Below are positions 7,301-14,899 of a stretch of 28,499 bases of DNA, one piece after another. The notes beneath the pieces are model-generated. The model saw only the letters and a program-made list of their open reading frames with translations. It was not told the DNA's origin and searched no databases. Position numbers and translations under genes: made by a program. Source of the stretch: Phallusia fumigata (lineage: Eukaryota > Chordata > Ascidiacea > Phlebobranchia > Ascidiidae); contig QXVZ01014628.1 in assembly GCA_008931825.1 (NCBI GenBank), positions 1 through 28,499 of the forward strand. The letters are read 5' to 3'. Numbering within the stretch: the stretch's first letter is position 1; every line of letters starts with the position of its first letter.

Positions 7301-10117
7301 AATAGGCCATTTATGAAGGTAGGAGTGTGGAATTGCTACTTTATGTCAAAACGGTACGAGCTGCGAAACGTTCTAAGAACAATTACCGCTGTTTGTGCCA
7401 ATCACGTTATCCGTGCCAGATGCATTGGTCAACCCAGTTGCAATACGATTTCTAAGGTAAGGCTGGCCTTCAAAATGTGCGGTTTGCAGCAGAAAACTAG
7501 TTGGAGAGTAAGAAGCAATGTTCTACACAAAAAAGTGAGTGACACTGTAATTTCTCACCCAACCACAGTAAGTGAAGTTTATGCTGACCAGCATTATCTC
7601 ACCTTAACTTTAACTAAACTAATTTTGGTGTTACCCATATCCTTCAAACGCATTTACCGGGTGGCTTGGGGCAACAAAACCGCACTTTGTAGTCGAGGCA
7701 ATGGCCACCGTTTTCTTGATTGTTGCAAATAAATCCTACTCGTGTGTTCGCCGTCACTGTTTGCTTTCCAGTGGTGTAGAAAAGTCCAGTGTCGGCAACA
7801 CGGACATCGATTGCCTGTGGTTTCATGCAGATCACATCGGGGTAATTTAGTCGCAGAACAGACAAGGTTTCACAGTCACATTTTCCTAACGGAGTGTCAC
7901 CATTGAAGAATGGCGTCCACATATCATCTGGGCAGTATACTGCAAATTTAAGAAGATAAAATTACACACACACAAATTTCCAACACTCATGCAAATCGTT
8001 TCATTAAAAAAACGCCCGATAGTTTGCACGGATCAGCGATTCTCAAAGCGTGATTACCACAAAGTTGAAAGTCAAGAGCTAATTTCTTCGTACACAGAGT
8101 GCGAGTGGTTGCAAAGTCTGTTGATGTCATTTCTCGAATTAAGCTTCTGTTTTTTGTATACACAGCGTCGTTTCTAAAATATTTTAAATATTAAAGTTTA
8201 GATATTGCTGGAGATTAAACCATATTTATTTTTTTGCAAAAAATTAATTTTTCGACAACAGAAGGATATGAAGGGACGCAAAGGCTTACAAAACGCAAAT
8301 TCGAAAACTCTATGGCTTACAGTTCCGAAGCAATGGGTTATTTGCTGTAGTTATCAATATATTTGAGGTTCAAGTAAAAGCAAAGGTTTGCTGGACGCCC
8401 AAACCTCCTGCACATTTCGCCGTCAAACAACGGNACACGGACATCGATTGCCTGTGGTTTCATGCAGATCACATCGGGGTAATTTAGTCGCAGAACAGAC
8501 AAGGTTTCACAGTCACATTTTCCTAACGGAGTGTCACCATTGAAGAATGGCGTCCACATATCATCTGGGCAGTATACTGCAAATTTAAGAAGATAAAATT
8601 ACACACACACAAACTTCCAACACTCATGCAAATCGTTTCATTAAAAAAACGCCCAATAGTTTGCACGGATCAGCGATTCTCAAAGCGTGATTACCACAAA
8701 GTTAAAAGTCAAGAGCTAATTTCTTCGTACACATAGTGCGAGTGGTTGCAAAGTCTGTTGATGTCATTTCTCGAATTAAGCTTCTGTTTTTTGTAAACAC
8801 AGCGTCGTTTCTAAAATATTTTAGATATTAAAGTTTAGATATTACTGGAGATTAAACCATATTTATTTTTTTGCAAAAAATTAATTTTTCGACAACAGAA
8901 GGATATGAAGGGACGAAAAGGCTTACAAAACGCAAATTCGAAAACTCTATGGCTTACAGTTCCGAAGCAATGGGTTATTTGCTGTAGTTATCAATATATT
9001 TGAGGTTCAAGTAAAAGCAAAGGTTTGCTGGACGCCCAAACCTCCTGCACATTTCGCCGTCAAACAACGGCAAATTTAGCCAACTACTGATAGCTACATG
9101 TTGCCACGCCAAATAATAACGAAATGAGCCACAAAACTTAACAAGGTAACTATTGCGTCACAAAAAGGTTTAAAGAGTTATTTTTATATTAAACAGCGTT
9201 AATTGGACAGCGCGTTGAATTTTAGGGTGATAATTTCAAATATGAGTCAATGGCAGTTGTCAATATTAAATAACACTCGAAAAACCAAATAATGTGCCAG
9301 ACTACCAGACTCCCGTTCAAACTTTACCGATAAGTCGGATTGGCGCATTTTGCCGTTCGCATACGGGTTCCGTTAATTTTTTTGAGGCGCGAGACTTTTT
9401 GCACCAGGGAGACGTAATTTTTTGTTCACATGGGAGAAAAAAGTTATTACCTAGTGGCGAAAACCTGTTGCAGCGCTTTTATGTGAACACAGTCTATAGA
9501 CCAGTGGTTCTTAAATTGGGGGGCCGCGTTGTGCAAACAATTTCAAGTTTGAGAACGACTGGTCTAAGCAAAATGAGAAATGTACCTTCAGGACAGCAAA
9601 ACCGAACTTCGTAGTCAAGACATTCTCCATTATTTTGTTTATCGTTAACACATGAAAAACCTTCCTCAAGATCAACTTTCACAATTTGAGCAAAAAGTTC
9701 AAATGGTGTCACTGAGCCAACTACTTTGACATCAATCTGTAGCGGTTTTTTGCATAGTTCCTCTGAATGAAGACGCCTTATCTTTGTAATGGTTTCGAAA
9801 TCCCCTTTTTTCGTTGGTTGGTCGGCGTTAAAGAATCGTGTCCATCTCCCACCACCGCAGCGTTCTGTAAAAAGATTGTTTGACTTTGTGAATTCCGGGG
9901 TTTAGGGTTCACTCTTGTGAATAACAAAAAAACAAACAATTGCAAACATAAAGGTAAAACTAATTTGCACCTTACACAAGGGTGAGAACTTGGTTTAAAC
10001 GTTTGCTACATAATTCAATAGTCGCCTGTTTAAAGACGACGTCCCACCTTTGTTAAATTGCCTACCTGATGCGCAAGATCCAATGAGCAGTATTAAAACA
10101 CAACCTACATAAATCAT
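620..10117 (-). CDS. Secreted modular protein: 5x WxxW, sushi, VWA, chitin-binding
   Basis: Complete 14-exon gene, exons in transcript order: 10117-10066, 9864-9586, 7939-7658, 7167-6895, 6689-6405, 6159-5881, 5624-5439, 4300-4142, 3923-3811, 2805-2688, 2532-2383, 1343-1282, 1110-915, 693-620. All junctions are GT-AG, all phases match, and the sum is 2508 nt (835 residues plus stop). Residues 1-17 are a signal peptide; 18-483 hold five WxxW (mucin-2/CILP type) domains; 484-545 a sushi domain; about 546-690 a hemicentin-like VWA domain; 720-723 RRKR; 726-770 a Cys-rich segment; 778-830 a type-2 chitin-binding domain. Expected role (inference): an extracellular matrix, mucus, tunic or egg-coat protein that binds chitin-like glycans. 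No enzyme domain is seen. The least certain junction is the donor at 2383. I do not recognise a named gene with this architecture. Confidence 0.85.
1344..2382 (-). other. Intron of the modular gene
   Basis: A 1.04 kb intron. A CAG-rich stretch at about 2030-2120 has an acceptor-like CAG and a strong donor-like GTAAGA and reads as a Gln/Cys-rich peptide, but its phases cannot fit between the neighbouring exons. No other feature was seen. Confidence 0.5.
2383..4300 (-). CDS. VWA-domain exons (hemicentin-like) with MIDAS and RRKR site
   Basis: Four exons, 4300-4142, 3923-3811, 2805-2688 and 2532-2383, encode one von Willebrand factor A domain. The MIDAS motif FVIDDTGSM gives D555-x-T557-x-S559, the D-x-T-x-S variant also used by hemicentins. 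It is followed by SPFNDP, GGADCPEL (the family GGGDCPE signature), YFFTDAIAKD (matching the hemicentin FTDA..KD strand) and IFELLTGCC. The domain therefore looks intact and able to bind a divalent cation and a ligand. After it comes a run of cysteines and then RRKR at residues 720-723, a furin-type dibasic site that might release the chitin-binding tail. The donor after RRKRQT (exon end 2383) was chosen because it alone restores phase 1 for the next exon; an alternative donor at 2405 does not. Confidence 0.85.
2806..3810 (-). other. Intron with a tRNA-like B-box fragment
   Basis: A 1.0 kb intron inside the VWA-coding region. The minus strand at 3165-3155 reads GGTTCAAATCC, a match to the RNA polymerase III B-box/T-arm, set in a partly paired T-stem. 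No convincing A-box, D-arm or anticodon arm lies upstream, so this is probably a decayed tRNA-derived SINE or tRNA fragment. Nothing else was seen. Confidence 0.35.
4301..5438 (-). other. Intron between sushi and VWA exons
   Basis: A 1.14 kb AT-rich intron. I see no coding exon, repeat or RNA gene in it. Confidence 0.5.
5439..5624 (-). CDS. Sushi (CCP) domain exon
   Basis: A single 186 nt exon, phase 1 at both ends (acceptor TTTTTTAG, donor GTAAGT), encoding one complete sushi domain at residues 484-545. It has four cysteines in the family order: GCPHPR at the start, FTYGCHHGF, VITCHED and the final QICVPE. The conserved Trp sits before the last Cys (FTWKP). Sushi domains are protein-binding modules found in complement regulators, selectins and egg-coat proteins. 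The next exon begins directly with the VWA beta strand, so only a single Gly links the two domains. Confidence 0.9.
5881..6159 (-). CDS. WxxW domain exon 5
   Basis: A 279 nt exon, phase 1-1, residues 391-483. It starts CNICPEGSWTRFFDIDDP, continues GDLEKLSLL and the VCSQPTKTDAR strand, and ends CCDYKVRFCCP. This is the mucin-2/CILP WxxW domain pattern: Trp near the start, a GDxE turn, C..P..i.aR, and a terminal C.DYxVRFCC. The second Trp of the name-giving motif is Phe here. It is the repeat closest to the sushi domain and has an extra Cys before the terminal motif (ECCDY). Confidence 0.9.
6405..6689 (-). CDS. WxxW domain exon 4
   Basis: A 285 nt exon, phase 1-1, residues 296-390. It opens with a Pro-rich lead (DFPPPECP), then KWTSFYDVDDP, GDYETLDVLRFHY, the EICDDVIAVDAR strand and the terminal CEDYSVRFCCP. 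It belongs to the same WxxW family as its neighbours. The longer proline-rich start may act as a hinge between repeats. The second motif Trp is again replaced (WTSF). Confidence 0.9.
6895..7167 (-). CDS. WxxW domain exon 3
   Basis: A 273 nt exon, phase 1-1, residues 205-295, the shortest of the five. Key motifs are GGWTPFLDFDDP, GDFENVNILRDFY, MICDKPTAVDAR and CEDYEVRFCCP. Acceptor GTCCACAG, donor GTATGA. Repeats 3 and 4 share IGQQC/IEQQC before the terminal CEDY, which suggests these two are the closest pair. Confidence 0.9.
7168..7657 (-). other. Intron between WxxW exons 2 and 3
   Basis: A 490 bp intron. The plus strand is open for about 145 codons across this intron and into the antisense of exon 2, but the frame has no ATG at its start and no recognisable domain; I treat it as chance. 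Confidence 0.5.
7658..7939 (-). CDS. WxxW domain exon 2
   Basis: A 282 nt exon, phase 1-1, residues 111-204. Motifs: YCPDDMWTPFFNGDTP, KCDCETLSVLRLNY, VICMKPQAIDVR and CLDYKVRFCCPKPPG. Unlike the others it carries two additional cysteines (KCDC) where the usual GDFE turn lies, so its disulphide pattern may differ. The 5' part of this exon (7798-7939) is repeated at 8435-8576 after an N, which I read as an assembly duplicate. Confidence 0.9.
7798..8433. repeat. Direct repeat, left copy (636 bp), at sequence gap
   Basis: The 636 bases up to the N at 8434 recur at 8435-9070 with the same length and roughly ten single-base differences. The copy starts inside WxxW exon 2 and runs into the following intron. 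The N falls exactly at the junction, the pattern of two unmerged contig ends. Confidence 0.95.
8434..8434. other. Sequence gap (single N)
   Basis: An undetermined base between two nearly identical 636 bp copies; probably a placeholder for a contig join of unknown size. Confidence 0.95.
8435..8576 (-). pseudogene. Partial second copy of WxxW exon 2 (likely assembly duplicate)
   Basis: These 142 bases repeat the 5' part of WxxW exon 2, with the same acceptor (exon start 8576) and the MWTPFFNG and KCDCETL motifs, then stop at the N. It has no 3' half and no donor, so it cannot be an exon as assembled. The protein sequence is identical to the full exon over the overlap. It most likely represents the other haplotype at a contig end rather than a true sixth WxxW domain. 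A real partial exon duplication is possible but would need the breakpoint to coincide with the gap. Confidence 0.8.
8435..9070. repeat. Direct repeat, right copy (636 bp)
   Basis: Second copy of 7798-8433. All differences noted are single-base changes with no length change, as expected between two alleles. Confidence 0.95.
9071..9501 (-). other. Intron upstream part, nothing recognised
   Basis: The remainder of the intron between WxxW exons 1 and 2. No exon or RNA gene was seen; a foldback element follows directly at 9502. Confidence 0.4.
9502..9561. mobile_element. 60 bp hAT-like foldback (minimal MITE)
   Basis: It starts CAGTGGTTCTTAAA and its end, read in reverse complement, is CAGTCGTTCTCAAA; the pairing extends outward through AGAC on both sides. 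These are hAT-type terminal inverted repeats with almost no interior. No clean 8 bp target duplication is visible. It ends 24 bp from the donor of WxxW exon 1. Confidence 0.55.
9586..9864 (-). CDS. WxxW domain exon 1
   Basis: A 279 nt exon, phase 1-1, residues 18-110, directly after the signal peptide. Motifs: RCGGGRWTRFFNADQP, GDFETITKIRRLH, ELCKKPLQIDVK and CLDYEVRFCCPEG. Acceptor TTTTTACAG, donor GTACAT. It is the most divergent of the five in the middle region and lacks the usual aR after the Cys-Pro strand (IDVK instead). Confidence 0.9.
10066..10117 (-). CDS. First coding exon: start codon and signal peptide
   Basis: The ATG at 10117-10115 opens a 17-residue peptide, MIYVGCVLILLIGSCAS, with a hydrophobic core and small residues at the end, typical of a signal peptide. 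The donor GTAGGC at 10065 follows a phase-1 G that joins WxxW exon 1 to give Glu. Being the last phase-compatible exon upstream, and coding a signal peptide, it sets the protein start. Confidence 0.8.
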
Positions 10118-10600
10118 TATCTGTACACACTCGCCTACTTTCAAATGTTCAAGAGATATACTGCCAACAGATCAATCCCTAATCTAATGCTAATTTTGTT
10201 CTATGTACTCGCTGATGGCTTGTCCGGGTAAATACATTCATGGGTTGGGTTGTTATTGTAGATGCATTGTATTTAAAGGTTAAAGAACAATATGTGGATG
10301 ATTAGGACATATTGTTTCCTGTGATTGAGTTCCATCGTAGTAAACACGCCTGTTTTTATGCAAGGGATTATTCACGATGTATGCTGCCAACAAATTCAAC
10401 CCTTAAACTATTGCTAATTGTGTTCTGTGTAGCCGTCGATAGCTTTTTGAGGTTAAACATTTATGGGTAGTTATTGTGGATGCATTGTTTTTTAAGAAGC
10501 TTAGAGAACAATATGTGGATGATTTCGACACTTAATTTCTGTGATTGTGTTTCCATCGTAGTAAACACGCCTGTTTTTATGCAAGGTATATTCACGCGAT
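10118..10600 (-). promoter_or_regulatory. Putative promoter with ~220 bp tandem duplication
   Basis: Two diverged copies of a ~220 bp unit, about 10155-10376 and 10377-10596, lie directly upstream of the modular gene. Within them 10331-10365 and 10552-10586 are identical over 35 bases and contain GTAAACA, a forkhead-type core, followed by a C/EBP-like TTATGCAAG. A TATATC lies about 40 bp upstream of the ATG on the minus strand. The promoter role is inferred from position and conservation. Confidence 0.5.
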
Positions 10601-11061
10601 GATAAGAGCAAAACATGTTTGCAACAGATAGCCTTTACTGTGGGCCGGTTAGTCAAATCCATGAACGATTTGGACCCTCGTGGCAGACATGGCATTTAGC
10701 GCGGACAACTATGGAAACGAAGTGTTGCCTCGATTCGAATTTATGAGTTATTTCGTGGAATATTTGCATTAACTATCAATTGTTCTCAACCCGATCCTAC
10801 TTGGCTCATTTTGAATAAATTTTTGATTCAAGGGAGATGAATGGCAAAAACATAAAAAAATGACAATGAAACGGATGTAGGAACCGTTACTACAATAATC
10901 TGCAGTCTTTGCAAACTTGCAAGTTGTAACCATTTTCAAAACTGAAATACACCTCTGTTCAAATTTACTGTTTGCGTATATGATCTGGGTTTTGGGCAAT
11001 ACTAGACTGCAAACCAAAGAATTGCGTATAAATTTTCAATACTTTTGTCAATCTTTTAACG
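10601..11061. other. Intergenic, nothing recognised
   Basis: AT-rich sequence with only short, unconvincing reading frames. The last 8 bases (11054-11061) are the left target-site duplication of the next element. Confidence 0.4.
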
Positions 11062-11627
11062 CAGTGGTTCTCAAACTTTTTTAGCTTGCGGCACACTAAG
11101 GAAGCATATTTATTTTCGCAGCACACTTTGCAAACAAATAACACGAAAATTGCTCAAAAAAATTTATTTCGGTTTAATGCGACGGGTGAGGTTGCTTTTG
11201 GTAGCAAATCAAAACGAGGTTCTACAGTGTTGTCATACACACTCGCATTTCGTGATCAAGCTCCTAAAGTTTCTTCCGTTTTTTAAATTGAAATCTGATA
11301 TTCACTGCAATACATCAATGAGGCATTCGCACCATTAACGTACAACTCCTCAATATTATATCACAAATAACAAAAGGAGGCGATTTTTCGCAATCAATTC
11401 TCATTACTGCTTGTCGATTATTATTGATACGTCATGCTAACGAGGTAAAACGAAACAACATACAATCAGTTTTTTCTGTACTGTTCCAGTCAAAAAAGAT
11501 CCCGTAAAAAATTAGACGCATAATCAAATCAGGCGCAAATGAGACTTAAAAACGAAAATTTCGCGGCACACTTGGAAAGCACTCACGGCACACTAGTGTA
11601 CCGCGGCGCAGAGTTTGAGAATAACTG
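11062..11627. mobile_element. hAT-type non-autonomous element (566 bp)
   Basis: It begins CAGTGGTTCTCAAAC and ends, in reverse complement, CAGTTATTCTCAAAC. Subterminal GCGGCACACTA and its counterpart also pair. It is flanked by TTTTAACG (11054-11061) and GTTTAACG (11628-11635), 7 of 8 bases matching, the 8 bp target duplication expected for hAT transposons. The interior codes for no transposase. Confidence 0.85.
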
Positions 11628-11766
11628 GTTTAACGTAAAAACCAGTTCGTATCCCGTGAGGCATGTAGCTTAGCAGACCTTTCCAAGGATAAGAACTACT
11701 ATATTTTTTTATATCCCGACAAACCAAATTCGTTGCTAGTCGTTCGGATAATAGATTGCTCATCAT

Positions 11767-11831
11767 AAGTCATAGTGATTGGCTTTAGTCTTTAACAGTT
11801 TACTTTGACTTCTGTTTCATGTGAGAACTAT
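11767..11831 (+). repeat. Left arm of a 65 bp inverted repeat
   Basis: Matches the reverse complement of 13196-13260 at 58 of 65 positions by hand alignment. It starts AAGTCATAGTGATTGGCTT and ends GTGAGAACTAT. Confidence 0.85.
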
Positions 11832-12171
11832 TTTTCCCAGAACCTCCATGTTGCATCGAAGGGGCTTGAGTCGAAATCGAGTGGAGTCAGTGACTCGAAT
11901 TTCCCAAACGCTGCTTCTTTGTTTACCAAACAGTTCGATGATGGTCTATCACAAAATTTGTCAATCCTATAAGTTATTATTACCAAGCAACAGTCTAGAT
12001 GAGTTTATTAAAAAGTAGCGACCACATCGCCATAACCTGTAAAGAAATTTTTAAGCAAGTTTTTCCAGTTTCCATGGAGCATATGTGGTCTGCCCAAACC
12101 GCTGTTTTAAACTTCCTTCATTTCACATAGTTTTACATTAACGGTTGCTCAGTCATCGCATTTGTACAGTG
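11832..12171. other. Interior of the inverted-repeat interval, left part
   Basis: No coding region recognised. The last 8 bases (12164-12171) are the left target duplication of the next hAT element. Confidence 0.4.
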
Positions 12172-12533
12172 CAGTGGTTCCCAACCTGGGGGTCGCGACC
12201 CCAAAAGGGATCGCAGGGAGGTTTTTTGAAATGCGACGAGTGCATTTGATATTTTTATGACTTTTTATCACACATAGGCTACAACTGGTTTGGCCTGTAT
12301 CACCTGTCTTGCCAGGTACGATAAGCAGTAGGCTATGTGCCCATAGCTAATTAACTGCACAGACATTGGCATTGAAACGACAGCCGTCTCTTGGAGCAAA
12401 AGTGGCTGCAAATAAATGATAATCGGTAAAAAGAAATTTGATCTTGTTGTTTAGAAAAAAAAGATTGGTTGGGTCGCAAAATATTTTAAATCATTATAGG
12501 GGGGCGCCAGTCAGAAAAGGTTGGGAACCACTG
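12172..12533. mobile_element. hAT-type MITE (362 bp)
   Basis: A perfect 16 bp terminal inverted repeat, CAGTGGTTCCCAACCT, followed by GGGGGTCGCGACCCC, a signature of hAT miniature elements. The flanks GTACAGTG (12164-12171) and GTATAGTG (12534-12541) form an 8 bp target duplication with one mismatch. There is no transposase gene. Confidence 0.9.
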
Positions 12534-12541
12534 GTATAGTG

Positions 12542-13195
12542 GAAATGCGACGAGTGCTGATACCTGCGGAAAGAAGTTTCTCGTTACCTATACACAATCG
12601 AGGTCGCCCCAAAAGAAAGAATGCCTGTTAAATGACGGAGGAAACGGGGTCCTTGAAAGCATGCATTACTCAAGCTTAGGCTCCAATTCCAATAACATAA
12701 CAACGTGGTGGCTCCAAGTCGACATCAGTGAGTTTAAGGAGTTCCACAAGTGTTGAGCGGTCAACGACATTGGATGCTATGTTGGAAATTTATGTGGAAT
12801 TTCTGACAGAACGAATTGTTGGAGTCACCATGGATTGCACCACGTGATTTTATCTTGCTTAATTCGACACATCAAAAACAGGCAACTGTCTGCACTAGGG
12901 TTTTTCGAGTTTTAGGTCGAAACCGTAGTCCTGGAAGGAATTTCTGGATTCGCCTTTGTGACGTACTGTTCCACTGGTAGCCTACGAACGAATCAAATGA
13001 AGCAATAAATGCAGTCATGCGTAAAGGTGTAATATATACAAAAACAAAATGACACGATAAAAGGATAAAATACCACATCACAAAACAGTTTTGTTGACAA
13101 ACCTTCATCGCAATTGGATGGAAAACATGGAAGGACAGTTGTCATGATCAAATCAAAGCTACACGAAGTTAGCGGCAAAAATAGAACAATACAGT
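12542..13195. other. Interior of the inverted-repeat interval, right part
   Basis: No recognisable coding sequence. A 16-base string at 12542-12557, GAAATGCGACGAGTGC, also occurs inside the neighbouring hAT element at 12229-12244. Confidence 0.4.
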
Positions 13196-13260
13196 ATAGT
13201 TCTCACAAAAAATAGAAGTCAAAGGAAACTGCTCAAGACTGAAGCCAATCACTATGACTT
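13196..13260 (-). repeat. Right arm of the 65 bp inverted repeat
   Basis: Partner of 11767-11831. The arm ends 44 bp from the stop codon of the zinc-finger gene, so the element abuts that gene's 3' end. Confidence 0.85.
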
Positions 13261-13286
13261 CAACGAGCGGTGTTGTTTTCAACAGT

Positions 13287-13292
13287 TTTATT
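13287..13292 (-). terminator. Polyadenylation signal of the zinc-finger gene
   Basis: AATAAA on the minus strand, beginning 13 nt past the TAA stop at 13307-13305. It gives a very short 3' UTR. Confidence 0.55.
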
Positions 13293-13304
13293 GCCTTTTT
13301 GCTG

Positions 13305-14051
13305 TTACGAAACTGTTGTCTGCGAATCTTTGTTGTGGCGCTTCATGTGCGTCTTGCAATATCTCTCGCATGAAAATTTTTTTCCACAAATTGGGCAACC
13401 AAATGGCTTACTACGATTGTGGGTCACAATATGTTGGTCCCGATTTACCGCTCTAAGAAATGCTTTTCCACATAAACCACACTTAAAGGCCATTTCCCCT
13501 GTATGAATTTTCTTATGCATGCTGCGACCTCCAGGTTGAGAAAAGGTTTTGCCGCATATTTCACACGGAAACGGTTTTTCACCAGTATGAACGACCCTAT
13601 GCTGGTAAAGGTTTGATGCATTTGCAAAAGCCTTTTGGCAGATTTTGCATTTGAACCGCTTGTCACCAGTATGTACCACTAAATGTTGATTTAAAGTCCA
13701 CAGTTGATTAAACGTTCTTTCACAAATGTAGCAACGGTACGGTTTTATTTTTTCATGAACAGCATGTTGGTGTCTTCGCATGTGTCCAGTGGTTGAAAAT
13801 TGCTTGTTACACAATGGGCAGTTGGATGGTTTGTATATTCTTTTTCTGGGGGTAACCTTCTTTATTTTTGCTTTGCTTCCCTTGGCTTTTTCGGGTTTGC
13901 TATTAGCCTTCTTGGTTTTTTTGCATTTCTGTGTTTTCTTCGGTAAACTGTTCGCAGATTTCTTAGAACGGAGTAATTTCCCTTTTTTTGGTGGCTTGTC
14001 ATTGGATATGTGATCCGAATTGTTTCTGTGCAGGGAACCTCTAGTCCTCAT
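13305..14051 (-). CDS. Six-finger C2H2 zinc-finger protein
   Basis: A 248-residue single-exon protein. Residues 1-75 form a very basic, Lys/Ser-rich tail with PRKR near its end, a likely nuclear localisation and DNA-contact region. Six C2H2 fingers follow at about 78-99, 107-127, 135-155, 163-183, 191-211 and 219-239, all with intact Cys and His pairs. TGEKP-type linkers occur after fingers 2 (TGDKR), 3 (TGEKP) and 4 (TGEMA). The array suggests sequence-specific DNA binding in the nucleus; the target cannot be inferred. I chose the ATG at 14051-14049, with G at -3, because the longer in-frame extension has no ATG. No KRAB, SCAN or BTB domain is present. A 5' non-coding exon is possible. A near-identical partial copy lies at 15637-16051. 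Confidence 0.85.
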   Translation of the reverse strand: MRTRGSLHRNNSDHISNDKPPKKGKLLRSKKSANSLPKKTQKCKKTKKANSKPEKAKGSKAKIKKVTPRKRIYKPSNCPLCNKQFSTTGHMRRHQHAVHEKIKPYRCYICERTFNQLWTLNQHLVVHTGDKRFKCKICQKAFANASNLYQHRVVHTGEKPFPCEICGKTFSQPGGRSMHKKIHTGEMAFKCGLCGKAFLRAVNRDQHIVTHNRSKPFGCPICGKKFSCERYCKTHMKRHNKDSQTTVS

Positions 14052-14899
14052 AACTCCTCCAACAACATACAATTTTATAATTAAGTATTAACAAAACAAA
14101 ACCTGTAAAAAAGCCAAACAAACAACTTTTAATTTGTATTTTTTTGGTGGGCGGGGGATGGTTTTGTAACCACCTAAACAAACCATTCGACGCACCACAA
14201 TGGCATGGTCTACAACAGGGCTGGCCATTCCACACCTTGCAGGTTGCATGCCACCCTTAAGGTTGTTTTCACAAGCAAACTTTTTAGACATTTTAACACA
14301 AATATCCTATATTTACCCTAAAATTTAACGAAAAAATCTACAAGCTATATTTTCCCCTAAAATATACCAAAGGTATACTGTACCAGTTGTTTCTGTTTTG
14401 GCCTACTAATCAAAAACTTGTACAACAAACGCTGTGAATATGTAGCAACTTTTATAAATTGGTACATATACCAGTTAGAAACACTTCTTTCAACTAGTGA
14501 CTCATTATCATCTTGTATTATTGCTGGTATTTGATGTCAAATAAATGTTGTTGGTCCCAGTTCCATAATAAATGTCTTATATTTTACTCCCTTTGGGGTC
14601 AAACACAAAAACTGTTACATCATGACGGCCTGATCCACAAACTGTCTAAATTTCATTTGATTCAGACCAAGTAATAATTTGACACACTTTAGGGGGGAAG
14701 TGGGCTAACCACTAGGGCTCCAGGGTTAATTGCATTGATGAGTCACAACTGGGGCTATAAGGTCATAGGTAATAACAGCACAACTTCATAACCATATCTA
14801 CCACATACAAATTTTTATTGGAAGTTTGTTAACACCTTATGCCAGAGGGGCATGGACAAATCTGAAAAAAAAATGATTCTATACATATATCATTTCCTG
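14052..14899. other. Upstream flank of the zinc-finger gene
   Basis: No gene recognised. It includes a CAGGGCTGGCCA motif at 14216 that resembles a hAT-like terminus but has no partner. The same sequence recurs in the second copy. Confidence 0.4.

Noticed and set aside
7295..7732. 145-codon open frame on the plus strand
   Set aside because: No ATG at its start, no domain, and it overlaps the antisense of a well-supported WxxW exon.
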